Shown here: in pieces, positions 25,790-35,053 of the stretch
Numbering within the stretch: position 1 is the first letter of the stretch
How the letters are laid out: every line of letters starts with the position of its first letter
DNA from: JAFASC01 sp034669505
GTDB lineage: Bacteria > Pseudomonadota > Alphaproteobacteria > Rhizobiales > Beijerinckiaceae
Direction of reading: 5' to 3'
Assembly (NCBI GenBank): GCA_034669505.1
Contig: JAXDNJ010000040.1
Span: 16,788-80,787, forward strand
Length of the DNA stretch: 64,000 nucleotides
Translations under genes and position numbers: made by a program
The notes under the pieces: generated by a model
What the model saw: only the letters and a program-made list of their open reading frames with translations
What the model was told of the DNA's origin: nothing
Databases searched by the model: none

Positions 25790-26733
25790 AGCTCGTCTCT
25801 AAATTCGCGCTGTTCCTTGCGGCAATTACGGCCGCCCCTGTTCTCGCACAAACCGGCGGCGCCACGCTGGTCACGCCGAGTGCGAACGCTTCCTCCGCGC
25901 CCGATCTCGCGTTCGGAGCATATCAGCGCGGCTACTACGTCACCGCTTTCAAGGAAGCGATGACCCGCGTCAAAGCGAACGACCAAGACGCGCCGGCGAT
26001 GACGCTGATCGGGCAACTTTATTCAGAGGGCCTGACGGTCAAACGCGATCCGACCGAGGCGGCGCGTTGGTACAAACTTGCAAGCGATCGCGGCGACCGG
26101 CAGGCGACGTTCCAGCTCGCCGTCGCGGCGATGGAAGGGACCGGCGTTGCAAAGGACAAGGCGTACGCCAAGCAGCTTTTCGAAAAGGCCGCGGCGCAAG
26201 GTCATCCCGGCGCGCTCTACAATCTCGGCGTGATGGCGGTCGAGAATAACGGCGTCACGCCGGATTTCCCGAAAGCCGCCGATCTCTTCCGCCGCAGCGC
26301 GCTCGGCGGCGATTCTGATGCGGCTTACTCGCTCGGTATCCTCTACAAGCAAGGCAAAGGCGTGCCGCAGGACAACGCGCAAGCCGCCGAATGGCTGAAA
26401 CGCGCAGCAGATAATCATCATACGCCCGGCATGGTCGAATACGCGATCATGCTGTTTAACGGCGAAGGCATTGCACGCGATGAGGCGGCGGGCGCGCACC
26501 TCATGCTGAAAGCCGCGGCGCGCAACAATCCGGTGGCGCAGAACCGCGTCGCGCGCCTTCTCGCGGCCGGGCGCGGACTGCCGAAAGACATGATCGAAGC
26601 GATGAAATGGCACCTCCTGGCCCGCGCCGGCGGCCTCAAGGATGCCTGGCTCGATTCCCAGCTTGCCGGCCTGTCGAATGAGGAAAAGCAGGGCGTCGAA
26701 GAAGCGGTGCGCCGCTACGTGGCAAACCAGTGA
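25786..26733 (+). CDS. Exported Sel1-repeat protein
   Basis: A 315-residue periplasmic protein: signal peptide (1-21, cleavage after VLA), then about six Sel1-like repeats of 36 residues, for example DAAYSLGILYKQGKGVPQDN and AAEWLKRAADN. Sel1 repeats form a helical scaffold for protein binding, often in envelope stress or cell-wall regulation. Its start overlaps the ThiE-like gene (ATGA). Confidence 0.85.
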   Translation: MKLVSKFALFLAAITAAPVLAQTGGATLVTPSANASSAPDLAFGAYQRGYYVTAFKEAMTRVKANDQDAPAMTLIGQLYSEGLTVKRDPTEAARWYKLASDRGDRQATFQLAVAAMEGTGVAKDKAYAKQLFEKAAAQGHPGALYNLGVMAVENNGVTPDFPKAADLFRRSALGGDSDAAYSLGILYKQGKGVPQDNAQAAEWLKRAADNHHTPGMVEYAIMLFNGEGIARDEAAGAHLMLKAAARNNPVAQNRVARLLAAGRGLPKDMIEAMKWHLLARAGGLKDAWLDSQLAGLSNEEKQGVEEAVRRYVANQ

Positions 26734-26802
26734 AGCGCTCGCATTGACTTACGCATCAGGCGGCGGGCATGGACTGGGCCTCCTCCGGCTCTCCAGGTTG
26801 CA

Positions 26803-27636
26803 ATGATCCGCTCCGCCCTGATGAATGTGATGACCGCGGCCGCGCTCAAGGCCGGCCGGGGCTTGAAGCGCGATTTCGGCGAAGTCGAAAACCTGCAAGT
26901 CTCGGTCAAAGGCCCGGGCGATTTCGTCACCGTCGCCGACAAGCGCGCCGAAAAAACCCTGTTCGAAGAGCTTTCGCGGGCCCGGCCGGGCTACGGCTTT
27001 CTGATGGAGGAAGGCGGCAGTATCGAAGGATCGGACAAGTCGCACACTTGGCACATCGATCCGCTCGACGGCACGACTAACTTCCTGCACGGCCTGCCGA
27101 TCTTCGCGATTTCGATCGGCCTCGAACGCGAAGGGCAGCTCGTTGCCGGCCTCGTCTACAATCCTGCGAACGACGATCTCTATATGGCCGAGCGCGGCCA
27201 GGGCGCGTGGCTCAACAATACGCGGCTGCGTGTCGCCGCACGCCGCGAGCTTGCCGATGCACTGATTACCTGCGGGATTCCGCCGCTGAACCGCGCCACG
27301 GGACATCCGCGCTTCCAGAGCGAACTCGCCCATGTGATGCGCCACGCCGGCAATGTGCGCCGGCTCGGCTCAGCCGCTCTCGACATGTGCTTCGTCGCCG
27401 CCGGGCGCTGTGACGCCTATTGGGAGCGCGGTATTCAGACCTGGGACATGGCAGCCGGAATCGTGCTTGTGCGGGAAGCCGGCGGCTTCATCACCGATGC
27501 CGACGGCGGCGCCGACATGATGGAGAGCGGCACTGTTTGCTGCGGCAACGAATTCATCCATCGCCGGCTGCTCGGCCTGTTGCGGGAAGCGCAGCCGGGA
27601 GCGCGCTCGCCTGTCGCCAAGGCGGCTCAGGCTTGA
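26803..27636 (+). CDS. suhB: Inositol monophosphatase family protein
   Basis: A 277-residue Mg-dependent phosphatase. The metal site is seen as the GFLMEEGG glutamates, DPLDGTTNFLHG (about 86-97) and WDMAAGIVLVREAGG near 215. It probably hydrolyses inositol-1-phosphate or a related sugar phosphate; bacterial SuhB proteins also act in ribosome maturation, and the sequence cannot separate these roles. The ATG at 26803 could be replaced by 26821. Confidence 0.9.
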   Translation: MIRSALMNVMTAAALKAGRGLKRDFGEVENLQVSVKGPGDFVTVADKRAEKTLFEELSRARPGYGFLMEEGGSIEGSDKSHTWHIDPLDGTTNFLHGLPIFAISIGLEREGQLVAGLVYNPANDDLYMAERGQGAWLNNTRLRVAARRELADALITCGIPPLNRATGHPRFQSELAHVMRHAGNVRRLGSAALDMCFVAAGRCDAYWERGIQTWDMAAGIVLVREAGGFITDADGGADMMESGTVCCGNEFIHRRLLGLLREAQPGARSPVAKAAQA

Positions 27637-27685
27637 TTGCGGGCGCCCGCCCTTTTCTCTACTGAAGAAGCACACGAGACATCTC

Positions 27686-28660
27686 ATGGCCGTCGCCGAC
27701 AGCGATCTCACCCGGCTTTCCTCGCCACGGATTTTCCTGGTCCGGATGATCGTGTTCCTGATCCTCGTCGGCTTCGTCGCGCTGATCCTCAACCGGCAAA
27801 TCCAGACGGCGTTCATGGCCAATCCCGGCCTGAACGGGTTGATCGGCGGCGTTTTGGCGATCGGCATCGTTCTGGCGCTGCGGCAGGTCACGCTGCTCTT
27901 CCGCGAGATTTCGTGGGCGAATTCGCTCGGCACGCCGCAGGCCGCCAAGGCGCCTACCCCGGTCCTGCTTGCGCCGATGGCGACGCTCCTCGGCGATCAC
28001 GCCGAGGGGGCACGCGCGATCTCGATGGTGACGCTGCGCGCGATCCTCGATTCCGTCGGCACGCGCCTCGACGAGAACCGCGACATCCTGCGCTACATGA
28101 CAGGCCTCCTCATCTTTCTCGGCCTGCTCGGTACTTTCTGGGGTCTTCTCGAGACGGTCGGCTCGATCGGCGGCGTGATCAACTCCATGCAGACCGGCTC
28201 CGATGCGGCGGTGATGTTCGACGATCTCAAGAACGGCCTGTCGAAGCCGCTTGCCGGCATGAGCATCTCGTTCACGTCCTCGCTCTTCGGCCTCGCTGGG
28301 TCGCTCGTTCTCGGCTTTCTCGATCTGCAAGCCGGGCAGGCGCAGAACCGTTTTTACCGCCAACTCGAGGATCGGCTCTCGGCGAGCACCGCAGATACAC
28401 CTGGCGAAGCCGTTGGCGCCACCGGCCTCAGCGCCGATCTCCGCAGCGCGCTCGATCGCATCTCCACAACAACGGATGTGTCCGGCAGCCGCGCCACCAG
28501 CGTCGCGATCGCCAATCTCGCCGAAGGCATTCAGGGCCTCGTGCAGCACATGCGCAGCGAACAGCAATTGATCCGCGACTGGGTGGAAGCACAGGCCGCG
28601 CAGCAACGCGACATCAAGCGGCTGCTCGAGCGCTTGGCCTCGGAAACGGAGCGGAGCTGA
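27686..28660 (+). CDS. MotA/TolQ/ExbB-like proton channel protein
   Basis: A 324-residue inner-membrane protein with transmembrane segments near 18-36, 52-72, 140-160 and 193-213. The stretch LLIFLGLLGTFWGLLETVGSI is the conserved family helix around the proton path. The next gene, three bases downstream, encodes an OmpA-tailed partner, so the pair forms a MotAB-like or TolQR-like motor at the envelope. No flagellar genes lie near, which argues against a flagellar stator. Confidence 0.85.
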   Translation: MAVADSDLTRLSSPRIFLVRMIVFLILVGFVALILNRQIQTAFMANPGLNGLIGGVLAIGIVLALRQVTLLFREISWANSLGTPQAAKAPTPVLLAPMATLLGDHAEGARAISMVTLRAILDSVGTRLDENRDILRYMTGLLIFLGLLGTFWGLLETVGSIGGVINSMQTGSDAAVMFDDLKNGLSKPLAGMSISFTSSLFGLAGSLVLGFLDLQAGQAQNRFYRQLEDRLSASTADTPGEAVGATGLSADLRSALDRISTTTDVSGSRATSVAIANLAEGIQGLVQHMRSEQQLIRDWVEAQAAQQRDIKRLLERLASETERS

Positions 28661-28663
28661 CGG

Positions 28664-29692
28664 ATGGCGCTCGCGCGTGGCCGGCGCACACCGCGTGCGG
28701 TCGATTATTGGCCGGGCTTCGTCGACGCACTGTCGACGATGCTCCTCATGTTCACCTTCCTCCTGTCGGTGTTCGTGCTCGGGCAGTTCTTCCTGTCCCG
28801 CGACGTCACCGGCAAGGATACTGCGCTGCAGCGCCTCAATCGCCAGATCGAGGAGCTGACCTCGCTGCTCGCGCTCGAACGCTCCGCCAAGGTGGATGCG
28901 CAGGCGAGCCTTTCCAGCCTGAGCACCACGCTCGAGCAGACCCGCAGGGACAAAGCCGAACTGCAAGGCCTGCTCGACCAGAGCAATGCCGGATTGTCGG
29001 GCGCCGGCAGTCAGGCGGCGCAAGCGAACAAGGCGCTCGACGCGGAGAAGCAGGTCTCCGCCCGTGCGCTGGCGCAGATCGATATTCTGAATCAGCAGAT
29101 CGCAGCGCTCCGCCGCCAATTGGCGGCGATCGAGGAAGCGCTTGCGGCGTCGGAATCGCGCGATCGCGAAAGCCAGACGAAAATTGCCGACCTCGGCTCA
29201 CGGCTGAACGTCGCTCTGGCGCAAAAGGTGCAGGAACTGGCGCGCTACCGCTCGGACTTCTTCGGCCGCTTGCGCGAAATCCTCGGCAATCGTCCGGGCA
29301 TTCGCGTCGTCGGCGACCGCTTCGTGTTTCAATCGGAAGTGCTCTTTGAATCGAGCCAAGCGGCGATCAATCCTGCTGGCCGCGCTGAGCTCGACGCGCT
29401 TGCTGCGGCGATAAACGATCTCGAACGCGAAATCCCGACCGAGATCCAATGGGTGCTGCGCGTCGACGGCCACACCGACAAAAGGCCGATCCAATCGCCG
29501 CTGTTTCGTTCAAACTGGGAGCTCTCGGCGTCGCGCGCCATCGCGGTCGTGCAATATCTGATCTCGAAAGGCGTCAATCCGCAGCATCTCGTCGCAGCGG
29601 GATTCGGCGAGTTTCAGCCGCTCGATGTCGGCGATAATGATGATGCCTATAGGCGCAATCGCCGCATCGAACTCAAGCTGACGGAGCGGTGA
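28664..29692 (+). CDS. MotB-like protein with OmpA domain
   Basis: A 342-residue protein with one N-terminal membrane helix (about 24-44), a long coiled coil (50-180) and a C-terminal OmpA-type peptidoglycan-binding domain (about 215-340; VDGHTDKRPI, NWELSASRAIAVVQYL, GFGEFQPL). The order helix, coiled coil, OmpA is that of MotB-like partners of MotA/TolQ channels. It begins three bases after the upstream stop. Confidence 0.88.
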   Translation: MALARGRRTPRAVDYWPGFVDALSTMLLMFTFLLSVFVLGQFFLSRDVTGKDTALQRLNRQIEELTSLLALERSAKVDAQASLSSLSTTLEQTRRDKAELQGLLDQSNAGLSGAGSQAAQANKALDAEKQVSARALAQIDILNQQIAALRRQLAAIEEALAASESRDRESQTKIADLGSRLNVALAQKVQELARYRSDFFGRLREILGNRPGIRVVGDRFVFQSEVLFESSQAAINPAGRAELDALAAAINDLEREIPTEIQWVLRVDGHTDKRPIQSPLFRSNWELSASRAIAVVQYLISKGVNPQHLVAAGFGEFQPLDVGDNDDAYRRNRRIELKLTER

Positions 29693-29803
29693 AGACGCAG
29701 GCGGCGAGTAGCGCTCCAGCGAAGGATCCCCTGCGCGCTCCTTGTAAGCGCGCCGGCGCCCTGCTATGTCCGCCCCCGTCCGAAGGCGCAACTTGCCCGC
29801 TGC

Positions 29804-29893
29804 GGAGAGGTGGCTGAGTGGTTGAAAGCACCGCACTCGAAATGCGGCATACGGGCAACCGTATCGGGGGTTCGAATCCCTCCCTCTCCGCCA
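29804..29893 (+). tRNA. tRNA-Ser(CGA)
   Basis: The acceptor stem GGAGAGG pairs with CCTCTCC, followed by GCCA. The anticodon stem CCGCA/TGCGG encloses CTCGAAA, giving CGA, which reads UCG. The long variable arm (TACGGGCAACCGTA) and the T loop GTTCGAATC are present. Confidence 0.95.
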
Positions 29894-30779
29894 GGCATTA
29901 GTTCACAGGTAGAATTGGTAAGACGATTGCGTGCATGGTTCCAGCGTTTGAAAGAGTTGGCTACAAGCAAAGCGGAGCTGATGCGTTTGCGTTCATCGAA
30001 GCGCGATGGGCGCGTGCCCGTGAGGTTTGCAACAGGTATGGTGTCCATTTACCACCTTATGATTCTGCGGGAGGTTTCATTTTTTTGATCCGGATGGTGT
30101 TCCCAGGCGCCGAATTCCCTTCGAGAGCCTGTGGACAACCGATCTAGTTGTGGAAGCGACCCTCCATCGTTAGCAGCCTGGGCCGTTAAGAAGGCCCAGC
30201 AACCTTGTAAATTGGCGGCTGTCTCGCGCCCGACCCTTTGGAGCAAGAGCGCGCCCATTGTGTTCCGCCAAGAATCGGACGCGCTCATTCGACGCCTTCC
30301 GCACTGACGCAGGGGACTAGCGATCCCTCGATATTGTCGATCGCGTTTAGCAGAATGCGGAGCCTGCAAATGTAATTGCATTCGAGAGGCGAGGCATTGA
30401 CAGGTAGCGCAGTCGAGTTGCCTTTCCTCCCGGACCGCATTTGCCTTGGAACGGAACCGTTCTAGGTCCGCGCGAAGTGTAGAGGCAAGCAAGCCGCACC
30501 AACGCGGCGGCGATCGGCGCGACGAAACCCGCCGCGCCTTCGGAAAAAGGGTAGGACCGTGCAAGCGAGCATGACCGTTACCCTATAAATGCCGCGCGCG
30601 CCGTTATCGGCGTATTGGGATTGTCGAGAAGATCGGCAGCGTCCGCCGCGATGTTGCCGGTTAAGGATGGGAGTAGGATGCGCAGCGCCCGCTCGACGAC
30701 CTGGCGTCGGGGTCCTCCACGCTTGCCCTTGGCGCGTGCAGGATTGTTGTGGGCAGCCGTCGCATGTTCCGGCCCCAGC
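29894..30779. other. Gene-poor stretch after tRNA-Ser
   Basis: About 890 bases without a convincing gene. Short open frames (29935-30147 on the plus strand, 30049-30564 and 30578-30838 on the minus strand) lack ribosome sites and family motifs. The DNA looks like decayed sequence at the edge of an accessory block; no transposase or integrase could be made out. Confidence 0.5.
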
Positions 30780-33260
30780 TCAGTCGTCCTCGCTCCCGAA
30801 CCAGTTCGCCTTCTGGGTGATCGCCGACGGACCGGCACTGTTGCCTTCGCCGCCCAGCACCCCGCTCTTTATGATGGCATCAGCGACTGCGCCGGTGATC
30901 GGCCCGGGAACCACCCCGGCCACGATGTTGTCCACGGCCTCCTTCATGTCCTTGCCGGTGAAGTCGAGATATCGTCCCCACCGCCAGGGGAACCTCAACC
31001 ACACCGGCTCCTTCGGCGCGTCCGCCCCAAGCCACGGCGCGGAAATCAGGCTGCTGCGGCCCGGCGCGGAAATGTCGATCCGCATGCCGCGATCGGTATG
31101 GTTGATCAGGCCGATGTGGTAGAGCGCGGTCTTGCTTTCCGCCAGCAGGTTGTCGCCCTGAGTCACGTAACAGGCGTGGCCGTGGCGAGAGATATAGAAG
31201 ATCGGCCGGCCCGTTGCGGCATCTCGTTCGAGCTGGCTGACATCGACCGAGGTTCCGGAGTCGTGCTGGGACAGATAAGTCTTGGTGGCCACGTGAGTGT
31301 CGTTATCCACCTGCAGCAAGAAGTGCTCCCAATCCCCCTCGTGTGTGCCAAGGGGGTTCAGGTCGACGCGCCGGCTGAGGCCGGGGGTGTCGAGCTTTAG
31401 CAGGCCCGCGCCGTTGTAAGGATAGAAGGCCCAGAAGATCAGGTGGGTCGCATTCTCACCGGGTTTGAACTTGGCGTGGATGTAGAAAGGTGCGTCGTTG
31501 GGGTGTCCGGGTAGGAGCTGGGAGGAGGCCTCATCGGGAATCTTCAGCACATAGTCGCTGTCGCGCTTGGGGCTGCCGAGTGCCGAGCGCGGCTTGGTGA
31601 TCAACGCCGCCTCGACCATGTCGTGGGTTGCGGGATCCAGCAACGACCCGGGTGGGAGCTGCCACTTCTGCTGCATCTCGTTCCACAGGCCGACCTTAGC
31701 CAGAAAGAACTGGACGTTCGAAGGGAAATACTGCTCGTCCGTGGCCAGGTAGGCGATGGGAGCTGCGCCGGCGATCGCCGCATTCAGTTCGGCAGCTGTC
31801 AAGGGAATCTCGTCCCAAGCCGCCCTTTGGGTGATCTCGGTGGTCTTGCTTACGCCGCCGCTCAAGAGCTGGCGCCATTCGAGTGCGCCGTCCGCAGCGA
31901 CCCCGACCAGGTTGAAGCCGCCAGCGGTAGGCGAGCCCCCCAGCAAGGTCGCGCTGTCCAGTCCGTCGGCCACGGTGACCGGGCTGGTCCATCGGCCGGC
32001 GTCGAACGAGACTGTCTTCAGCTGGCGATCGGCGCTCAGGAACGCGACATGCTCGGCGCCTGCCGTTTTGTCGGCCCAAACCAGAGTCGATCCGGGCGCG
32101 GCGCGGGCATCCAATATCTGTTCGGGCGCGTCATGACCCGCGCGGTACACGGCGACGCCGTCGCCCGTCGCATAGACGTCCGGAATATCGCCCTGCCGTC
32201 CAAGGAGGAACGACGAGCAATGTGCCGGCAGGCCAGTGTAGTTCACGTTGATCGTCTTGCCAAACTCGTCCGGGAAGCCGGAGAAGACCAGCGAGCGGTC
32301 GGGACCAACCAGGTACAGTGTCCACACGCCGGCCAGACCCCGGTAGCGGCCCAGGGCGTAGGCCAGCACGGTGTTGGCGTCCTCGGGGATGCGCAGCACC
32401 GACCAGGGCCCGGGATCCGCGCCAAGGTCGAAATAGTAGGAGTTCATTACCCCGGTCAGCGCCGCGCCCACCAGAACCATCGGCGGATCGCCTTCCGATC
32501 CAGCGATCGTCACGTGGTCGATCTCGAGCCCCGCCGGGGCGCCGGGGCGGCCCTGCATGGAGGCGAACGCCTTCAGCCACCCGTGGTCGTCCAGCGCGTT
32601 CGAAAGGCCTGCCGCCACATAGAGGGTCGAGGCGGCCGAGCCCCTGCGGTTGCAGACGGCGATGGCAATCGTGATCGTCCCGTCCGCTTGCTGGCGCAAG
32701 GCCAGAGCCTGCACATGGCAGTGTCGGGGGCCGGGCAGGGCCTCGCTGAGTTCCAGCTGTCCCCAGGCGCCGTCCTTCAGGCGGAAAAGGGTGCAGCGCT
32801 TGTGCGCGCCGATAGCGAACACAAGGGGGTTGCCCAACGGATCGCGGACCACCGCCATTGGCGCGCCTGCAACGACCGGCGCAGCGCAAGGATCGTCACG
32901 ATAGCCGGAGTCCCGGATCTTCGCGAACACGTCTTGGACCAGATTAGACTGGTGCGGTGCTGGATCGATGATGGCGTAGTCGCCAAGCGCCAGAAACTGC
33001 ATGAAGTGGCCGATGTTCACCGGCTCGGCCTGGTCGTAGCGGCCGAGCATGGCGTTGTAGGCGCGCGCGACCCGCTGGCGCTCCGCCACCCGGTTCATAG
33101 CCGGAAGAGCGAGCGCCGCCTTCACTAGGCCCGCCACGTCGTCGCCAACGGGGGCGAGGGTGGCCAGTTCGGCCTCGCTCGCCGCCCGGCCCAGCATGAT
33201 CCGCGCGGTACGCATGGCGACGCGCGAGTACGCCGGGTTGGACAGTACAACCGTCGCCAT
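30780..33260 (-). CDS. Large protein with Vps62 domain
   Basis: An 826-residue protein without signal peptide. The C-terminal third carries a Vps62-type domain: WAFYPYNG, THEGDWEHFLLQV, TYLSQHDSG and PIFYISRHGHACY are the family's hallmark stretches. The middle part (about 130-470) has repeated beta-strand blocks with Trp and Val patterns that suggest a beta-propeller. The first 130 residues are helical. The ATG at 33260 is used, four bases after the stop of the upstream gene; 33302 is possible. Vps62 domains occur in fungal, plant and bacterial proteins and are poorly understood. It is coupled to the P47-like gene. Confidence 0.8.
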   Translation of the reverse strand: MATVVLSNPAYSRVAMRTARIMLGRAASEAELATLAPVGDDVAGLVKAALALPAMNRVAERQRVARAYNAMLGRYDQAEPVNIGHFMQFLALGDYAIIDPAPHQSNLVQDVFAKIRDSGYRDDPCAAPVVAGAPMAVVRDPLGNPLVFAIGAHKRCTLFRLKDGAWGQLELSEALPGPRHCHVQALALRQQADGTITIAIAVCNRRGSAASTLYVAAGLSNALDDHGWLKAFASMQGRPGAPAGLEIDHVTIAGSEGDPPMVLVGAALTGVMNSYYFDLGADPGPWSVLRIPEDANTVLAYALGRYRGLAGVWTLYLVGPDRSLVFSGFPDEFGKTINVNYTGLPAHCSSFLLGRQGDIPDVYATGDGVAVYRAGHDAPEQILDARAAPGSTLVWADKTAGAEHVAFLSADRQLKTVSFDAGRWTSPVTVADGLDSATLLGGSPTAGGFNLVGVAADGALEWRQLLSGGVSKTTEITQRAAWDEIPLTAAELNAAIAGAAPIAYLATDEQYFPSNVQFFLAKVGLWNEMQQKWQLPPGSLLDPATHDMVEAALITKPRSALGSPKRDSDYVLKIPDEASSQLLPGHPNDAPFYIHAKFKPGENATHLIFWAFYPYNGAGLLKLDTPGLSRRVDLNPLGTHEGDWEHFLLQVDNDTHVATKTYLSQHDSGTSVDVSQLERDAATGRPIFYISRHGHACYVTQGDNLLAESKTALYHIGLINHTDRGMRIDISAPGRSSLISAPWLGADAPKEPVWLRFPWRWGRYLDFTGKDMKEAVDNIVAGVVPGPITGAVADAIIKSGVLGGEGNSAGPSAITQKANWFGSEDD

Positions 33261-33264
33261 CGCC

Positions 33265-34923
33265 TCAGCCCTCGCTCTTGTAGGCGAGGTCGACTTCGAC
33301 ATCGCCGGCGGCGTTGAGCTGGATGTTCTTGTAGAAGAACTGGGATGCGCCCGGCAGGACCACGTGGGTCATCGCGCCGTCCAGGATGGGGCCCGTCGCA
33401 CCGATAAACGCGTTGACGACGCTGGTCTCGACATTGCCGAGGCCTACCGCATTGTCGCGCCAGTTGTCCGAGATGCCGTGCAGATTGAGGAGGTTGCTGA
33501 AGAAGTCCGCAATCTTGTAGGCGCCGGCGTCGCCATGGTCCTTAGCCGGAGGGGCCACCGTCGAGTTTTTGATGATGCTGATCTTGCCGTCCGCCCCCGC
33601 GACGAACATCAGCGTCATCTCCCAGGTTAGGGTGGCCGACGCCCACCCCTTGCCGACGTAGACATTAGATTTGAATGGGGGAACGTCGGTGTTCTGCTGG
33701 TCCCACTCGTATCTGTAGAGCTTGGATCGGATATCCACCGTCAGGCGTGGTGCGCCGTGCTGGTCCTTGCGGGTGAGGATGTCGACGGTGAAGGTCACCT
33801 CCTGCTCCGACTCCCGGTCGTGTGAATAGAAGCCGCTTTCATGCCAACCGAGCTTGACGTGGTCGTGGTAGATCCAGCCCGTCGGCGTCTCGACGAAGGT
33901 CGCGAGATGCGACCGGTCCGGGGCCGACTTGTCGTTGATCTCCGCGCCCGCGCCCCGGTCCCTCCGCGCATTGACGTAGTCGCCCTGCTGGTGAAGCCGG
34001 TCCTGCAGCGGCTTGACGATGAGCGGGTACAGATAGGTCGAGGTGAACAGCTTGCGCGCGATGATCGCCCTGCCGTCGACCGCGTTGTCGGCGACCAGGT
34101 TGTGGTGGAACGAACCGGCGTCGCCGCTGAACAGACGCGGCTCATCGGTGATCTTACGATTACCGGTGACCAGGAGGAAGTTCAGCGTGCTGAGGCCTGG
34201 CTGTCGAGTGGTCGCGCCAACGGGGTTTTCGAAGGCGTGTACGGAGAGATTGGCGCCCGTGGGCTCGAAAACCGATTTCACATCCGCCGGTGGGGCCTTT
34301 CGGGTGACGGGATAGCCCAGGATGAACGGCTGGTTGGCTCCCTGCTGGCGCTTGAGCCAGGCGCCCATGTGGGTGGCGAACGTCTGTCTCAGGAAGGCGT
34401 CGTCGGTGTTCATCGCCGAGTTCAGCGGATCATAGTTCGCCAAATCGGAGTTCTGGAAGTCCATGAAGATGCTCTGGACCGAGAACATCGACGGATCGAA
34501 CTTGCTGAGTATGTCACTGATTTCCTTAGGGATGGCCGCTGAATTGGCCAGGTGCTCGTGAGCGATCTGGCCGAGGTTCAGATTGACGTTGAAGGCGATC
34601 TTCCAGCCCTTGAGGGGCTGGGTGGCGACCGTCGCGCTCGGGCCGAACCCTTTGTAATATGAGATATCCCCGCCGGTGAAGGCGATGATCATCCGCGCTG
34701 TCCTCGGCGAGCCCGTGTCGAAATCGACGGTCGGGGCGGCTATCGTAGCCGCAGCGCCGGCCGCGCCGATGGCCATACCGTCCCCGGCGAGGTCGCCGAT
34801 CTGCACCCCCTTCGGAATAACCCCGGACCGGTGCAGCCACGCCAATTGAGAATTCACGGTATTCTGCGTGATCGCGTAGACCATGTCGAAACCGGCCAAC
34901 GCTTCCGAACCTGTAAGTGACAC
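33265..34923 (-). CDS. P47/OrfX-like TULIP-type protein
   Basis: A 552-residue protein without signal peptide. Its start (GFDMVYAITQNTVNSQLAWL) and its later strands (TLTWEMTLMFVAGADGKISI) recall the P47/OrfX proteins of the TULIP lipid-binding superfamily, known from neurotoxin clusters and some insecticidal clusters in Gram-positive bacteria. This is recognition by eye and must be tested. GTG 34923 is chosen because AAGGGGG lies six bases upstream and the P47-like motif begins at once; a longer reading to 35010 adds a basic N-terminus. The Vps62-domain gene follows at four bases. Confidence 0.55.
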   Translation of the reverse strand: MSLTGSEALAGFDMVYAITQNTVNSQLAWLHRSGVIPKGVQIGDLAGDGMAIGAAGAAATIAAPTVDFDTGSPRTARMIIAFTGGDISYYKGFGPSATVATQPLKGWKIAFNVNLNLGQIAHEHLANSAAIPKEISDILSKFDPSMFSVQSIFMDFQNSDLANYDPLNSAMNTDDAFLRQTFATHMGAWLKRQQGANQPFILGYPVTRKAPPADVKSVFEPTGANLSVHAFENPVGATTRQPGLSTLNFLLVTGNRKITDEPRLFSGDAGSFHHNLVADNAVDGRAIIARKLFTSTYLYPLIVKPLQDRLHQQGDYVNARRDRGAGAEINDKSAPDRSHLATFVETPTGWIYHDHVKLGWHESGFYSHDRESEQEVTFTVDILTRKDQHGAPRLTVDIRSKLYRYEWDQQNTDVPPFKSNVYVGKGWASATLTWEMTLMFVAGADGKISIIKNSTVAPPAKDHGDAGAYKIADFFSNLLNLHGISDNWRDNAVGLGNVETSVVNAFIGATGPILDGAMTHVVLPGASQFFYKNIQLNAAGDVEVDLAYKSEG

Positions 34924-35053
34924 TTCGCGCCCCCTTGTAAAGTTGCGGTGGTAGACCGAGGCCAGCGCGCTCAGTCTCGAGCGCGCCGCTCCCCGACCCT
35001 TTTCAGACATGCGGGCTAGCCTGCTCCGGGCAGGTCATTCGCCTCACGCGTAT

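Noticed and set aside
27659..29119. Long minus-strand frame across the MotA/MotB-like genes (486 codons)
   Set aside because: Overlaps two genes with membrane and OmpA signatures; shadow frame.
29935..30147. 70-codon frame after tRNA-Ser
   Set aside because: No ribosome site, no motif, composition unlike neighbours; probably part of decayed DNA.
30578..30838. Possible 86-codon gene after the Vps62 gene
   Set aside because: The C-terminal half looks protein-like (ALRILLPSLTGNIAADAADLL), but the start overlaps the Vps62 gene, no ribosome site is seen and no family is known; left as uncertain.
31623..33128. Long plus-strand frame across the Vps62 gene (501 codons)
   Set aside because: The minus strand holds a recognised domain in the same place; the plus-strand reading is repetitive Arg/Gly/Gln.
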